From Marsupella aquatica (taxonomy: Eukaryota; Marchantiophyta), in assembly GCA_973895155.1 (NCBI GenBank), contig OZ316896.1, forward strand, positions 14,942,001-15,006,000: a stretch of 64,000 nt of DNA, in the 5' to 3' direction. The notes under the pieces were generated by a model. It ran no database searches. It was not told where the DNA came from and saw only the letters and a program-made list of their open reading frames with translations. Below are positions 1 through 12,360 of this stretch, one piece after another. Within the stretch, counting starts at the first letter, position 1. Every line of letters begins with the position of its first letter. The translations under genes and the position numbers were made by a program.

Positions 1-1228
1 TGGCGATCCAGAAGAGGATCCAGCAGAGTTAAACGAACGTGATGGTTGAAGCGGGACGCTAATATCCGAAACCGTGAGAAATGTCACGGTACAATCGTAC
101 TCCCGTGAAAGATACTGCATGTGCATCGGGTAAACTCGATGTCCGAACATGTCTAATTTCTCATGAATGAACCATTTGACCGAGTACACATTCGCTCTAC
201 TGAAGCAACTGCATCCTCAATCTACTCGACAAATTGCCAGTTCGTAGGATCATTCCACTGATCGATTAAGAGTTTCTGCACAGCGCTACCGCAACATGAT
301 GCTGGATTGGAGCACCTCGCTCAGCTCCCACGCCGGTTCTAGCTGGTCAATGGAAGAACGCACTTCGAAGCGGAAGAAAATCCTCAATATTCCCCACTGT
401 CCAGCGCGAGCACCACGATGCTCCCACGATCTTCTCACTCTGAGCTTCCACAGTGCCGTCACCACTTCTTCTCGGTTTCTCAGTCGATCTGGGCCAAACA
501 AACGAATCTACCGCACCACCACTGTAGAGAACCCAAATGCTCATTGTCCGCTGGCCATCTCCGTGTCGTCCGCCTCGTTCTCAGTGTCTCTGCCGTCCAG
601 TCTGGTCTCGTCGTGAAAATGTCAACAGCTGCTCAGAAGCGTGACCCGATCAATGCCCGCCCCTCCCCGCCCCGCCCGCGCCATTGGAAATTCGAAATAA
701 TCTCTCCGGTTCTCCGTTACCCCCTATGCCGGTCACATGTCCCGCTTCCGGGTCTGTTTTTCACTAAGCAACTAACTTTTAAGTATTTTCTAATTGACAA
801 TATTGTAACCCTTTTTTTTAATTTATAAAAATGCATTTATAAAAATGCCAGTTTTGTACATGGATAACAAATTCACCAGGATAGGCGAGTTTTTTTGTAT
901 TTATAAAACTGTCAGAGTTTTGTACATGGATAACAAGTTCACCATGATAACCATAGGAGCTATGTAAGGAAAATGTGGCACTTTTGTAAATACATAAAAC
1001 GAATGGTAGTATTGTAAATTCAAACTTCTTTACTGGTAATGTAATTAAAAGTGCATTACTAAGTTACCCCCAAGATTGCACAACTTTTTTAATTGCCCCC
1101 AAACCAATGTAATCTTCAAAGTTTTTCCTTATTAGCCTGAGTGGCCAATGTCAAGTGTGTGAAGGAGAAGTTAGGAATCTTCTTTATCTCCAATTCCTAA
1201 ATTACTTTCTGACCATTAAATTTACCTA
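1..1228. other. intergenic, no gene recognised
   Basis: No convincing gene is seen. Overlapping short reading frames on both strands at about 286-828 show no recognisable motif. A moderately GC-rich stretch at 600-760 passes into A+T-rich DNA. A block containing the words TTTTGTACATGGATAACAA and TTCACCA occurs twice, near 852 and 917, so a short direct duplication is present. Confidence 0.5.
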
Positions 1229-2345
1229 TGTTAAATATTGCTCTAGTCTTGTGATTCATGAGCTAACCACAGTTAGTCTAACTCAGGTTAAGACTTAGCT
1301 AATGTTAGCGCCAGTGCTGTTGTGCATATAGCTAGGGCTGATGCCAGACCCAGGTGGAACTTAGGCTCATTGTTACGGAGCTAGTTACGGACCTCACTAG
1401 AGGTCCCTTCCAAAATTCCTGGCACCACAGCGTGCCATGTCAACAACAACCGCAACAAACAAGACTCGTCCGTTTTGTGAATCAAACTTATAGTTTTCAT
1501 TCGTGTTTGTGTCAATTTGGGTGTAAATTTTGGGACGCGGTGCCGTAAAAAGAAAAGTAAAAACATTGGAAATGCAAAGAACAAGACGATTAAAACTGTC
1601 ACTATGTAACCGTTTTAGTTACATTTCCAATTTTAAAACTTAAATTCAAAGATTTATAAAAAGTATTTATCGTATAATAAATAATGACTAATAACTAACT
1701 TGATAACTTCCTTGTTAAACCACAACTCCCGGTATGTAAGGACCTCTCGTATTGTACAGCCATTACTGCTGGGAACAGCACATAGAAACCTAGGATCAGG
1801 GAGGAGGAATGGCTGGAATCTTGAAAGTTCATCGAATTTTATACTCAAAACTATTTACTCATTCTGAAAACAAAAAAAATACCCAGTCGTAGATCTCATT
1901 GAGATCTTTCTTTTGCACCTTAGATCGCCTTCTAACATGGATGAATAAGATTTCTAGAGGCATTACAAAATGGATGGCAAAGATCGTAAAATCAACAAAA
2001 TCGACGGCTAGGAAGGCTTGGATTTGTTTAATTTTTCATTTGAAAAATAGTAACCCATTTGCAAAACGGACAGAACCCATCCATAGATCTATTTGAGATC
2101 TTTCTTTTGATCCATAGATTGGCCATTATGATGGACGAACGAGATTTCCGAAGATAAGAAATTGAGACGGCTCAGATCGACTCTTCCCCCTGATTTTATT
2201 AGCCAAGGGGTCCATGAACTAATTGAGAGATAGAGAGAGTTTGTGCTGTGGATGTTTGGTATGGCCGGTCAGCCTAGAGTGCAGTAATTAAAGCTCTTGT
2301 GTGTTCCTGTGGACGTAGCCTCATGTGGAGGTGAACCACGTATCT
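1229..2345 (+). repeat. LTR-like fragment split by an inserted element
   Basis: The segments 1229-1386 and 2219-2345 match, in order, the reverse complement of 62443-62713. In the right-hand copy the two parts are contiguous. Here they are separated by about 830 bp flanked by CTAGTT (1381-1386) and CTAATT (2219-2224), which looks like a 6-bp target duplication with one mismatch. The right-hand copy read on the minus strand begins TGTTAGATATT and ends ACTACA, as an LTR would. The end near 2300-2345 resembles the GTGGACGTAGCC / GGTGAACCACGTA block common near the 3' end of plant Copia LTRs. I read it as an old LTR remnant. Confidence 0.6.
1387..2218. mobile_element. MITE-like insertion F1
   Basis: This DNA interrupts the LTR fragment and is absent from the contiguous copy at 62443-62713, so it is an insertion. 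The left end reads ACGGACCTC. The right end, read on the other strand, is TTCATGGACCCC, so the ends share a GGACC core. The left ~200 bp resembles the left end of the element at 2881. Inside, a block with AGATCTC/TTGAGATCTTTCTTTTG occurs twice, near 1890 and 2083, spaced about 190 bp apart. No transposase frame is seen, so it is presumed non-autonomous. Confidence 0.5.
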
Positions 2346-2880
2346 CTCTGTGTCGACTATTGTGCGTTGGATGGTTCATGGGCTTGCCGTTACGAATGTC
2401 GTCTATACTCAACACCCTAGATTTAAGGAGAACCGTTAGATTCTGGCTGATGTATGGGGCTGTGATGAGGTGGAAAATTGACATAAAAAAACTAACAATT
2501 TTTTGCTAAAAGTAAATGGTGAATACTTTTTGCAGTGGTGAAATCTAGCAAAAATTAGCCACCAACAAAACGCTGCCCTGAAATGTTTTCATTAGTAAGT
2601 AGCCTATGGGATAATCTTAGCCCCACATTCCAATTGTTTATTATGGCGCAAATATTCCTTGCAAGCCCTTGCAAGGGAATAAAACAGTAATCAATTTAAT
2701 TTAGTTTAGGAGGTAACCTGGTATTTTTGTTCAATTCTGGGGGTGATATAATAAAAATGGTTCTTGGTAACGTGGAGTCCACTACAAGAGTTCTGGTCAG
2801 TTTTTTTTGTAGTGAAGAAATATTGGCTAGTTTCACCTTAAATAGGAAAAGTCTTTTGGCTACATTAGCCAGCTTTTTTT
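2346..2880. other. intergenic, nothing recognised
   Basis: A+T-rich sequence with no supported gene. The stretch before the element at 2881 ends in a run of T. Confidence 0.4.
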
Positions 2881-4370
2881 AATTACGGACCCCCATTAGG
2901 GGTCTCTTGCAAATTCTCTGTCATGAGGTTGCGCCACATCACCACAACCAGCCACAAACAGGAATGATCCTATTTTTAACAATAACAAATGTGCACATTC
3001 CTGTTTGTGGCAAAAGCAACATAATTTTTGGGGCGCCATACCGTAAATATTAAACGTAAAAAAACCAAAATACAAAGAAAGAGATGTCATTTAGTAAAAC
3101 AAAGTTACCATTTTGATGTTTGTCAAAGATATATCAATGTTTTATATCAAAATGTTTGTATTTTCTAATTGTTTGTAAGTTTGAAAAAACCAATCGATAG
3201 AAATGTACATAGTTAAAACCTCTTTGGCTTCACATTGTAAACTAAATATTAATAAATCTCCTTAGTACTTGATAAACTCTGTCAATGTTTGATTCATTGG
3301 AAAACTCAAGATCAAGATTTAGAAACTCGTGACCTCTTTAGTAATGTCTTGATAAAATCTCTCAACGTCACACTCATTAGAAAGCTATAGTAAAAGTAAA
3401 AACTCATCATCTCCTTAGTACTTGACAAAATCTATCAATGTTAGATTGATTGGAAAGTTAGAGAAATTTAGATACTCATGATCTCTCTATATATTGACAA
3501 ATAATCTCAATGTCACACATTAGAAAGCTAAAGAAATTGAAAATCTCCTGATCTCTTTAATACCGTGACAAAATCTGACATTGAATTTGTCAATGTCAGA
3601 CTCAATGTTGGAAAGCTAAAAGAATTCATGAACTCATGATCAAATTTTTTTATGCTCACACTCATTGGAAAGGCAAAGAAATTCAAAAACTCATATGGAA
3701 CTTGACAAAATTTGTCAATCTGAGGCTCATTAGAAACCCATTCTCAATTAAGAGGTATCACAATCTCTTCACCATCATAAACTTAGCCGCTACAAATTGA
3801 TTTCTTTGATTACGTCGTCATTGCTTGTCCACAATGAGTGCTTTCCGACTTGAATTGTTTGCATCTCTTAGATAGTCTTCAACTAAAGTTCACTCTGAAC
3901 ACAGGTTGACGCCAAATACAGCCTCTATGTCAAAGAAACAATTGTTGGTCTTCCCCTCACACCATAACTTTTTTAAATAAAAATAACTACAAATCTTTTG
4001 TGTGAAATGATGGCTCGTTCGTTTTGTGTGTTCTTCCCACTGAATCGACAAGCGCTCTTTAGCCAACAGCTGAGTGTTGTGCTCCAGTCTATCTTGTGAC
4101 GGTAATGCTCAATGTAACTCACAAACAATCAATCAAGAATGGTTGAAACATGATTTCTCCAATGTGTAAGCAAAACCTGTCAAAAAACTCAATTCCTCCA
4201 CATTCAACCTTCTGTTTGATAAATCTATATCTTTTGAGCATTTCTTTTGTGCAAGCACACACCAATACCATCGGGAGACTCAAAACCGTCAGTTACCGTC
4301 TTGCTGAAAATTGATTTCACTTAATCACACACACATTCCTTGGATGAACATGGGGGTCCACGGATTAATT
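2881..4370. mobile_element. MITE-like element F2
   Basis: The left end reads AATTACGGACCCCCAT. The right end read on the minus strand is AATTAATCCGTGGACCCCCAT, the same word with a short insertion. The first 200 bp match F1 (1387-1600) recognisably, including the GGACC start and the run of AC-rich words after it. No coding frame is visible. The centre is filled by the tandem repeat at 3255-3745. Boundaries are inferred from the inverted ends, and no clear target duplication was found. Confidence 0.45.
3255..3745. repeat. degenerate minisatellite, period about 76 bp
   Basis: A unit built from TTGACAAAATCT, TCAATGT, CTCATTGGAAAGCTA, AAAACTCATGATCTC and TTAGTACT recurs about six times with many substitutions and small indels. 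It lies inside the F2 element. The unit is non-coding. Confidence 0.75.
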
Positions 4371-5683
4371 TTATCTCGTGTATAGCTAAAACTAGGTGGG
4401 TTTTTTTGGTTGTCTTCCAATAGCCAGTTTCCCACCTAGCCACAAAACCCCACTAAGCAGCATCTAGTGGTTTTCTGGAGAATGCTTACAGTCATGAATC
4501 AATCCAGGAAATTCAGACAAGATGACATATGCCACCATGGCAAAAAAGAAAAATTAAAGCCTTTAATTTACGCTGGTTCTAGTGTCTAGACTAGACTCCA
4601 GAGAATCCTGACTCGCTTCCCAGGCAGTAGTGATCCCAATCGCAATAGAATGTACATAAAGGATAAAGCAAGTCTGGTCTCAACTGGGTTACTAGCCTGT
4701 AATCATGTGACCAGAATCATGTGACCAGAAAGTGAAGGGCAACCAGGAAAGTTTTTTGCATTGAGCTTTCTTTGCCTGGAGCAGGGTTCAAGATAGAACC
4801 CTACCCAGACATGCATTATAGTAAGTAACTCTGTCCGGAAAAAGGTTACTAGTTTCTGGGCAACAGATTATGTGAATAGCAAGGGCCTCAAAAATTAGTT
4901 ACATGCCAATAACCTGGCTTCCTGACATAATTTACAATCAGGAGGTCATACTTGGGTAATGGGTCAAGCCATTCTATCCAATGGCTGCTGGTAGGATCAA
5001 TTCAAAACCACCCAGACATGACAGAACACACAGCCCGTGTTGTAGCACACTCCTCATAGTACCGTCCACCTTGCATAAGTAGTCTGCTAAAATTAGAGCT
5101 TCTTTTCTTGTAAATGCACCAAAAAAAGCAGATTTTACCCTTGCATCTAGACACTTACTAAAGGCCAATACATAAGTGCAATTTTTTCTAGAAATGCATA
5201 TATGCTTTTATCCAATAATGCAGGGCCACCTAGAAGCATTTATTGATCAGGGCAATGGAGTATTATATAGAGTAGTTTTATGCACTTATCCAATTGAATT
5301 GTACAATATGAGGACTGGGGGGTAGGAGTAGTCCTTTGTGTGACTGTCACTTGAGAGCACATGACTGTTGGGAAGTGCACAACTAAAGGCAGCCATTTTC
5401 CATGCAGATATTGGCTAGTGCATACCTTGCCCATACTAGGAAGGACAAAAATGATTTCTCATGCACTTATCACATAGTGCATATTGTGGATGGGTGCAGG
5501 GTTAAGCCTTCTTCCCGGGAGCACTTATGCACAGCAGACTGTGTAATGATTCAAAACAGGAGGTACCCACAAGGAGGATGGCCTAAAATCTTACCTCAAG
5601 CTTAGCTACTATTATTTTAATATTTTTTGAAATGTTAGTCCCTCGTATTATGTTTCATGCAAAATGTATGTATATATCCTGCC

Positions 5684-5760
5684 CATTTCCCCAGGGGGAC
5701 ATTTCACTGCTTCTGCTCATTTCCCCAGGGGGACATTTCACTGCTTCTGCTCATTTCCCC
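5684..5760. repeat. 34-bp tandem repeat, 2.2 copies
   Basis: The unit starting CATTTCCCCAGGGGGAC recurs at 5684, 5718 and (partial) 5752 with no visible mismatch, so the duplication is recent. Confidence 0.85.
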
Positions 5761-6182
5761 TGTCACTCTTGGTTTCTCCCTGTACACTTGAGGCACTAGA
5801 CAGACCTATTGTGTCTCTAGAGCCCTCACTTAGCTCGCTCAGTATGTTTAAAGCAAAACTAGGATGAAGACTAGTGGAGCACAAAGAAAAACAAAAGCCG
5901 AGGGCCAGAAAATGTCTGATGGGATGCCACAGCGCTGGCGACCCACAACCAGGAAACCCCAAGACACCATGCAAGCCAGGGGGCCTAGGAGTTACCAACC
6001 CATAACCTGGGTACAAATTCATAGAAAGAACTTTTTGCTGTAGTGTTATGGTTGATGGAGGATTGAAGATGAATATGATATGCAGCTCATACCTCGCGTA
6101 TTGTCTCTTAAGTAAGCCAAAGCAGAGCATCTCGTTGATAGACTCAATCCAGGAGAAGTCCAGTCTCTTTAGGCAGTCTTTG

Positions 6183-6217
6183 GACCCATCCAACACGGAA
6201 CCTGTGTTGGATGGGTC
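6183..6217. repeat. perfect 14-bp inverted repeat (hairpin)
   Basis: GACCCATCCAACAC at 6183-6196 is followed, after a 7-base spacer, by its exact reverse complement at 6204-6217. There is no T-tract, so it is not a Pol III or bacterial-type terminator. Function unknown. Confidence 0.8.
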
Positions 6218-7081
6218 AGCTTTCGGTATTCAAGGCAAAAAAAAAGACCACCAATCAGAAGAGGTAACTATTATGTATGCTTGGGAAGACGATCATGGCT
6301 ACCTGGAGAAGTTCTTCGAGACGCCACTTTGTATCTCATTATCCAATTCCCTGTTTCGAATATCTTTCCGTTTGCAACACGGAACCCCTTGGTTGCTGAG
6401 TTACGTTGAATTCCCCTTTTGGATATTTGCACTGATACTCCAGATTGCATAGGTTCCTCAGGAAAATTAGGTCAAAGTGTCGTCTAGTTTTGGAAAAAGT
6501 GTAGGATTTGCTAACAGATAATCCGTCCAGTAGCATGAGACAGGAGATCAATGTGAGTCTGTCAGTCATTAAACTAATTTTGGCCGACCACACTCCGATG
6601 TCAACATGGCAACCGCCGCAAGCACAACCGACTGAGGAACATTCTGCTGCATTTCTGAAGCGCTCCACGCGCGGTCCCACCAAATTTTGTAAACTGTGAA
6701 AGCCCATTCTGCAAGTTTAGTTTGATTGACGGGATTGCCAGCACCTTCACGCCATCACACGTCAACTACATATGGATTGACGGCAGCCAGCCCGGATCTG
6801 CGAAAGTAACGAAGAGTTCCCGTATTTTCTGAGGCGCAAATTGGGAATTGACGACGTGATTACAAAGAGAAGCCATAACTGAATTTGAAATCTTCGAGGA
6901 ATGGAGCGAGGCAGAGAGATAAATAATACACAAAGTCGTGCTTCTCGATCATCAGTTGAGGTCAATTGGGGAAAGGCTTGCGTTTCTCGGGAACCAGCTT
7001 TCTGTCTGAGACAACCCCTGTGCTGCGAGGGTTTGTAGCGTTGCAGTGACTACGTGAGAGAAATATCAGTAGCCAATTAGG

Positions 7082-7930
7082 ATGGTGGCGCGGAAAGAGA
7101 GCAATCCTTTCGACGAGGATGATGTGAACCCGTTCTCTGATCCAGTTGTCCGTAACCAAGCGGCAAGGGACGCTCGAGGGGATGCTATTGTGGACATGCC
7201 GTTGGGAGGAGCAAAAGAACTGCAAAGGAAGGAGAGAGAGTTGAGCCTGAAAGAAGATGAGTTGAACAGGAGGGAGGCAGATGTGATACGGAGGGAGCAG
7301 GCAATAGCCAGAAGTGGCATTAAGATCTCGGACAAGAATTGGCCTCCACTAGTACCAATCAAGCTTCTCAGTCATGATATTCAGAAAGACATTCCTCTCC
7401 ATTTGCAACGTCTGCAGAAATTTGCGTATACGAGCTGGCTCGGAATCCTGTTCACCTTGGTCTGGAACTTTATCGCTGTAACGGGAGCATGGATAAGTTG
7501 GCCCATCTCACTAGGAAGCTATGGTGTGCAGATCTGGTTACTTGCAATCATCTACATACAAGCTGGCTTCCCTTTGTCATACTTCTTATGGTATCGGCCA
7601 CTGTATCTTGCCATGAAGAGTGGGAGCGGATTCAGATTTGGATGGTTTTTCGTCTTTTACATGGTACACATTCTCTTCTGCATTTTTGCGGCTGTTGCTC
7701 CTCCAATTGCTTTCAAAGGCCTATCGCTTACCGGAATCTTGTCAGCAATACGACTCTTCCCTCACAGCACAGCTATAGGGGTGTTGTATTTCGTCGGATT
7801 TAGTTTCTTCGTCGCTGAGATACTTCTCAGTGTATGGGTTCTCTTGAGGGTCTATCACTACTTCAGGGGCACAGGAACAGAAGCAGAGGCGAAGCGCCGC
7901 GCAGCACTTGAGCAACAAGGAAACTATTAG
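7082..7930 (+). CDS. secretory carrier-associated membrane protein (SCAMP), single exon
   Basis: 282 residues. SCAMPs are four-span membrane proteins of the trans-Golgi, early endosome and plasma membrane that act in vesicle traffic. Two NPF motifs (residues 8-10 and 16-18) are the sites that bind EH-domain endocytic adaptors. Residues 43-80 form a charged coiled coil ([17 protein letters not shown]). NWPP at 86-89 and IPLHLQRLQ near 104-112 are family hallmarks before the first membrane segment. Four hydrophobic segments lie near 116-138, 149-170, 186-208 and 231-255, with the conserved WYRPLY loop at 170-175 and APPIAFKG at 206-213. The length is slightly below typical plant members because the linker after the NPF region is short. 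The start gives the expected NPF N-terminus. Plant SCAMP genes normally have many introns and this one has none, so a retrocopy or intron loss is possible. I saw no A-tail or flanking direct repeat. Confidence 0.95.
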   Translation: MVARKESNPFDEDDVNPFSDPVVRNQAARDARGDAIVDMPLGGAKELQRKERELSLKEDELNRREADVIRREQAIARSGIKISDKNWPPLVPIKLLSHDIQKDIPLHLQRLQKFAYTSWLGILFTLVWNFIAVTGAWISWPISLGSYGVQIWLLAIIYIQAGFPLSYFLWYRPLYLAMKSGSGFRFGWFFVFYMVHILFCIFAAVAPPIAFKGLSLTGILSAIRLFPHSTAIGVLYFVGFSFFVAEILLSVWVLLRVYHYFRGTGTEAEAKRRAALEQQGNY

Positions 7931-9299
7931 AGCACCAGGAGACTATATATTAGAGCAGTAGATAACTTAGCGGAATTTGTGTGGTAGGGTGATCAATCTC
8001 TGTATCAATATATCCAAGTTTCTTTCTTTACGTGCTCATGATGTTCTTCAGGGATGATAGTTCACTCTCTATTCAACTGGGCTTTGAGTGACTTCTTTGG
8101 TAAACTTTAGCGATTCTGTTTAGAATAAGGAAAATGTGTAAAAGGTCGCCAGAACCGAAAGACAAACTGGACTCGATATACCGTAGCATGTCATTCTATA
8201 TATTTGGGAGATAACAAAGGCAAAGTAAAAGTGTGCACGTACTGCATGGCACTGCTGTCTCATGCGTTTCTCGTCGCGCAACTGCCAACTGCATTTCTCG
8301 ATGACATGATCCTTGGATGTACGTCCAAGCCACAGGACGTTAGAACACAATGAAGAATGTGCTCGGACTCTCAACATTTTCAGCAATACCAAAGGTCGCT
8401 AAGCTCACCTCAAAGCTGAGGTACACTTTCTCGCGCTTTTCACTTCGCTCCAGGTGGTGAAGGACCAGAGTTCAGATTTTTCAGCTAGTTCTGAGTGGTT
8501 CTGAGTGGTTCCTCTCTGACTGGTTTCCAGTAAAATACTCTGGACGTACTCTAATAACTATTCAAAGGAAAGCTCAAAGCTCGAGCCTCGTCAGTTTGGT
8601 ACAGAGTTATTTTTGGTTCTATCTTGTTTAGAAGGATAATAATATTGACTTGTCGATCTCCATCACAAAATCCAATCATGGTCATGGAATTCGAGAAGAG
8701 CCACCACATATTTAGTCACTGGTGCAACCAACCAACTTTATTTCCGCCAAACCAAACCGATAGCTTTCAGCTTAAGGGGTACAAGATACACAAGATGCAT
8801 GAAGAGCCCATGGCTTTGTTCTCCTAAAGTGCGTTTGGCCCAAAAAACCAACTAAGATATGAAAACCTAGGAAAAGGCAGTTAAAAACACCCGTAAAAAC
8901 ATGACGGCATCTAAAATGATGAATCCTATGATCGTAAGGAGCCTAATGTAAACCTGTCAGCTGACAAAATAAATGAATCGAGAACCTGCAGATAAGCCTT
9001 TCCACCTCTGAAGTTCCCAGCCCAGGCAACCAAAAACAGGGAAAGTGCCTTTCTAGGACAGATCAACTGAATCCTACTGGTCTGTACTTTGTAGATTCTG
9101 ATCAGCATTGCTCCAATGAAAGTGTAACTGAGATCCTTCAAATGTAAATTTCATCTACGAACAAAGAGCCCCTATGTGAAGAAGTTAAACATATTCAATT
9201 TGCAGAACGAGATTTTGCACAAAAACAGAACGAACTGTTCACAAAGGCATGTGTGAGATTTTCAGACCCAAGAATAGCATTTCTTTTGCCTTGAAACCA
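7931..9299. other. 3' flank of SCAMP and intergenic DNA
   Basis: The first ~200 bp should hold the SCAMP 3' UTR; AATATATCC and GAATAAGG-like words could serve as plant poly(A) signals, but this is weak. No further gene is supported. Reading frames at 8120-8392 and 8926-9141 lack any signature. Confidence 0.4.
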
Positions 9300-9470
9300 A
9301 AAGCAGACCCAGGATAGACAATTTACTCAGGCACACCTCTGAGAAACCAGCCAGGACTAGCACCACTACCAACCCAAACACACACTCCCTCCACAACCCT
9401 TGCATGTGGAGGGGGATTGAACCTGGGACCTCTCAGTTCTACTAGGCTATTCCCCAACTGACCAAAACCA
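9300..9470 (-). repeat. tRNA-derived SINE-like repeat
   Basis: On the minus strand a Pol III-like A box (TGGTCAGTTGG, 9454-9464) is followed about 40 bases later by a B box (GGTTCAATCCC, 9413-9423), as in a tRNA. The expected cloverleaf arms do not close, and an unrelated tail with GT-rich words follows. That pattern fits a tRNA-derived SINE rather than a tRNA gene. No A-tail or target duplication was identified. Confidence 0.55.
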
Positions 9471-10089
9471 GGTGCCGTTAAGTGTAGCATTTCTTGGCTT
9501 GCAAGTGAGGGAAGAAGCAGCCGGTCTTTAGGGAGCCTTTTATAAGATTCTGATAATAAGCATAGACTGAGCTTCAGTGATTCTCTTGTCCATTTCATAC
9601 ATGCATCAGTCAGTAATTAATACCAACTGTAGAACCATGGGGGTTTGTATGCTGCGAGGAAACAGGAGAAATTGAGTGACAGCGAGGTTAATGTTTGCTA
9701 GCGAGGTAAAACTAATGGTCAGAGTGGGAGATTGGGAGAAATGAATCTTTTTTCCAGAATGGGATCATTCCATTTTATGTCCAGCGAGGTCGCTAGCCTT
9801 CAATCATTGACAAACCATATGAATATACACAAGTGAAACGCCAGGCGGATATGAAAAGGCATAGTGAATGAATGAACTCAGATTTAAAACCCGTTTTAAA
9901 AGTCATGTCTCCACAAAATTTACTGCCTTTAATACTTTGTCAAAACTGACAGTAAGTTTGAGTAAACATTGCAGGGATATCCCTCTATTCCCTCAAAAAT
10001 CAGAAGACAGTCACTTGAATGACTTTCATCCGACTCGATCTATATCATTCCTACTACTAGAATTGCTCTGGTCACTGCTGAAATCCCGA
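9471..10089. other. intergenic, nothing recognised
   Basis: No supported gene. It lies downstream of the 3' end of the minus-strand methyltransferase-like pseudogene, so its right part may be former 3' UTR. Confidence 0.4.
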
Positions 10090-11410
10090 TCAGTTGACTT
10101 TGTCAGCAGACTCATCAACATATTGTTTAACAAGGCATGCCTCATCGTCAACAAAAGGCAAGCAATATAAATTTCGTCTAGCGCCACGATGTGACCTACG
10201 ACCTTTGCCTTCCCAGGTGACTACAAAAGCATTATCCGACTGAATCGTCGACTTCTCTGCATAGCAAGGCAGAATAAACGTCTTCTGAGGGGAAACAATG
10301 GAAGATTCTTCAATCTTCCTTCGAAGCCAAGATCTCTCTTCAGAAAACCAGTTGACACGAGTATGTCTGAAATCAGAAAAACAATTAGAGCACTATGAAT
10401 GAAACATCCAATCAAAAGACAATAGAAAGCTTCAACAGCCAATTGATTAAATCAAAGGGATCTGGTATAAGCGAGAGGATCAGTACACTACTCCAGGTCA
10501 AATTCATCATCACCATCTTTTGAATCAGGAACATTAGGAGCTCCATCTTTGTTTTTTCCACTCTTTGATCCTGCAAGAGAAAATTCATCATCTGAATCGA
10601 AGTCCTCCAAAGTTTCAGTGAGGTCTTCAATTTTCTTGTGTCTCTCAAGAACACTCTTCAATGCCTTCTCCACAGCACCATGGAGAACATCCCTGTCCTC
10701 GACCCCAACAACAAACCTCCCAGAGAGTTCTCCAACTGAAAATGAACTACCGTCTCCAATATTCCAATCAAGCACAATGTCTCTAGGCTTTGTGAGAAGC
10801 TCCATAACAGACTGCATGAATCCAACAGACAACCGACAAGAAACGGAAAAAGCTAACTCTGCCCGAGACTCTGCCCTGGTATCCCTTTTTGGATAACAAA
10901 GACTCAACATCGTCTTATCTGATGCATCTTCAGACGTGGCCAGAGGGACATACTCCGGGTCCTTTGAATTGGGATCTTCCCACTGAATTCAACTCAACAA
11001 AAGACATCCAGCCTTAAGTTGCAAACCTGGAAAATAACAAAAAAATGTCAATTCATGAGTCAAGGAAGGCCAGCGAGATCGCTGTCAAAACAACATCCTA
11101 TTTAATCCTGCAAAAATTACTCAAATCTCACCTCAATGTTCATGTCTGGCATCCACATCGGGGACCCCAATAAAATGTGGTACTTCCGAAGGTGTTTTAA
11201 ATTTGTTCCGCTGTTCAACAACAGCAAAAATTTGCTTTGTGTGGTTCAATTCTCCACTGTGGAGAACGGCCACATACCCATCATCAGACAACATGGGCCT
11301 CATCACTCCAAAGAAATAGTAAGGGAGCTTCTCTGAAACCCAGACATTCCACTGAGGAACTTCCACATCGATCAGTGACACGAGGCCTCAGCCCAGTCAG
11401 AAGAGCTATG
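10090..11410 (-). pseudogene. methyltransferase-like C-terminal exons of the split gene
   Basis: Three exons can be placed. Exon 11132 back to about 11390 contains DVEVPQWNVW, a possible degenerate motif IV, and then GVMRPMLSDDGYVAVLHSG, like the strand after motif IV in beta-class enzymes. Exon 10982-10492 has LLTKPRDIVLDWNIGDGSS followed by GRFVVGVEDRD, matching the motif I / motif II layout (GDxVLDxFxGxGS...GRxxVGIExD), but with Phe and Gly of FxGxG changed. Exon 10366-10090 continues in phase: GA joins ACATACT to give EHTRVNWF. It ends at TGA. The linker ends in acidic repeats (DDEFDLE). The frame changes near 11160, where MPDMNIE is out of register with the preceding exon. The altered motif I suggests that even the ancestral copy may have lost catalysis. 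Confidence 0.65.
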
Positions 11411-11821
11411 AACCCCAGATGGGCACCGGTTCCATTGTAAGGCTTCCCGGCCCGTTGATATATATTTAAGGGATTTGGGTGTTCCAGAAGAACTTGAAAT
11501 CTCCGAAAGCCATTGATCCCCCTCCCCCATCCAAGAAAGTCAAACCTTCTTCATACTTATCAAGTCAGCCGTCAAACTGAGATTACTCTTTGCAAGGAAA
11601 TGTCTAAATGTCTTCTTCCATCCAACTGGAGTCCACAGAGCCTTGTCACACCCTCTCGGATTGAAATTTCTTCCTCATTAGAATCTGACAACACTTGAAC
11701 CTTTCTCTTCTTTTTCAGCCTTTGGGACCCTGACTTATCACCTCCTGGTTTAGTCACAATTTCAAAATCGGGTGACTCAGGCTCAACAAGATCCTCCTGA
11801 CGACCATTATTCACAGTTTGA

Positions 11822-12360
11822 CACTACAACACAATGACCCTCTTTTGCGAAACACCCTCCCTCGCATGCAACAAAGGAAACAATATCGGCCAACTCCTTG
11901 TTGCGAAACGCCGCGCATCTCAACATCTTCGCTCTTTTCCATGCCCACACCTTCGCAACCGGACCTTTGCAAAAGCTTCGCACTTTGCGACTCTTTTAAA
12001 ATCGCAAAACTGCGATGCCATACCTAACGCAATATTTGCGAAATAGGAACTATAGGAGCGTTTGCAATTCGCCGACAAACACTAATGTAGCGATGCTTAA
12101 ATCATCGCCAGATTGCGATTTAGGACACATCGGTAGATTGCGAGCCATTTTTTCTCTCAATACTGCGATACATTTATATTCGCTACATTTGCGAAATTAA
12201 ACACATCTCAAACGTGCGGAAATCATGTGTTCGCATATTTGCGATTGACAAAATGTCGCAAAATTTGCGAGGATGAGCGGTTAGAACATTTTGCGATGGT
12301 TGTGTCTTGGCTATTTGAGATGACATCTGGTTCTCAAGTGTTTCGCAAAAGGTATTTTTG
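11822..12360. repeat. left subterminal TTTGCGAA motif array of CACTA 1
   Basis: TTTGCGAA and TTCGCAAA words, with one-base variants, recur many times in both orientations through this stretch, starting about 20 bp inside the terminal repeat. In En/Spm such subterminal repeats are the binding sites of TNPA. Here the motif should be the target of this family's own transposition protein (inference). Confidence 0.8.

Larger units (their letters stand above)
4371..7081. other. intergenic and upstream region of the SCAMP gene
   Basis: No gene is supported. The longest frame (5738-6196, minus, 152 codons) shows no family signature. A 34-bp unit beginning CATTTCCCCAGGGGGAC is repeated 2.2 times at 5684-5760, and a perfect hairpin lies at 6183-6217. 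The last few hundred bases before 7082 should hold the SCAMP promoter and 5' leader, but I see no single convincing TATA box. Confidence 0.4.

Noticed and set aside
286-828. Overlapping frames on both strands near the left edge
   Set aside because: Several frames are open together in a GC-rich patch, which is a composition effect. No conserved motif is visible.
5738-6196. 152-codon minus-strand frame
   Set aside because: It overlaps plus-strand frames and spans a tandem repeat and a hairpin arm. No family motif or splice context supports it.
9300-9470. tRNA gene
   Set aside because: A and B box-like words are present, but the acceptor and anticodon arms do not pair. A SINE is more likely.
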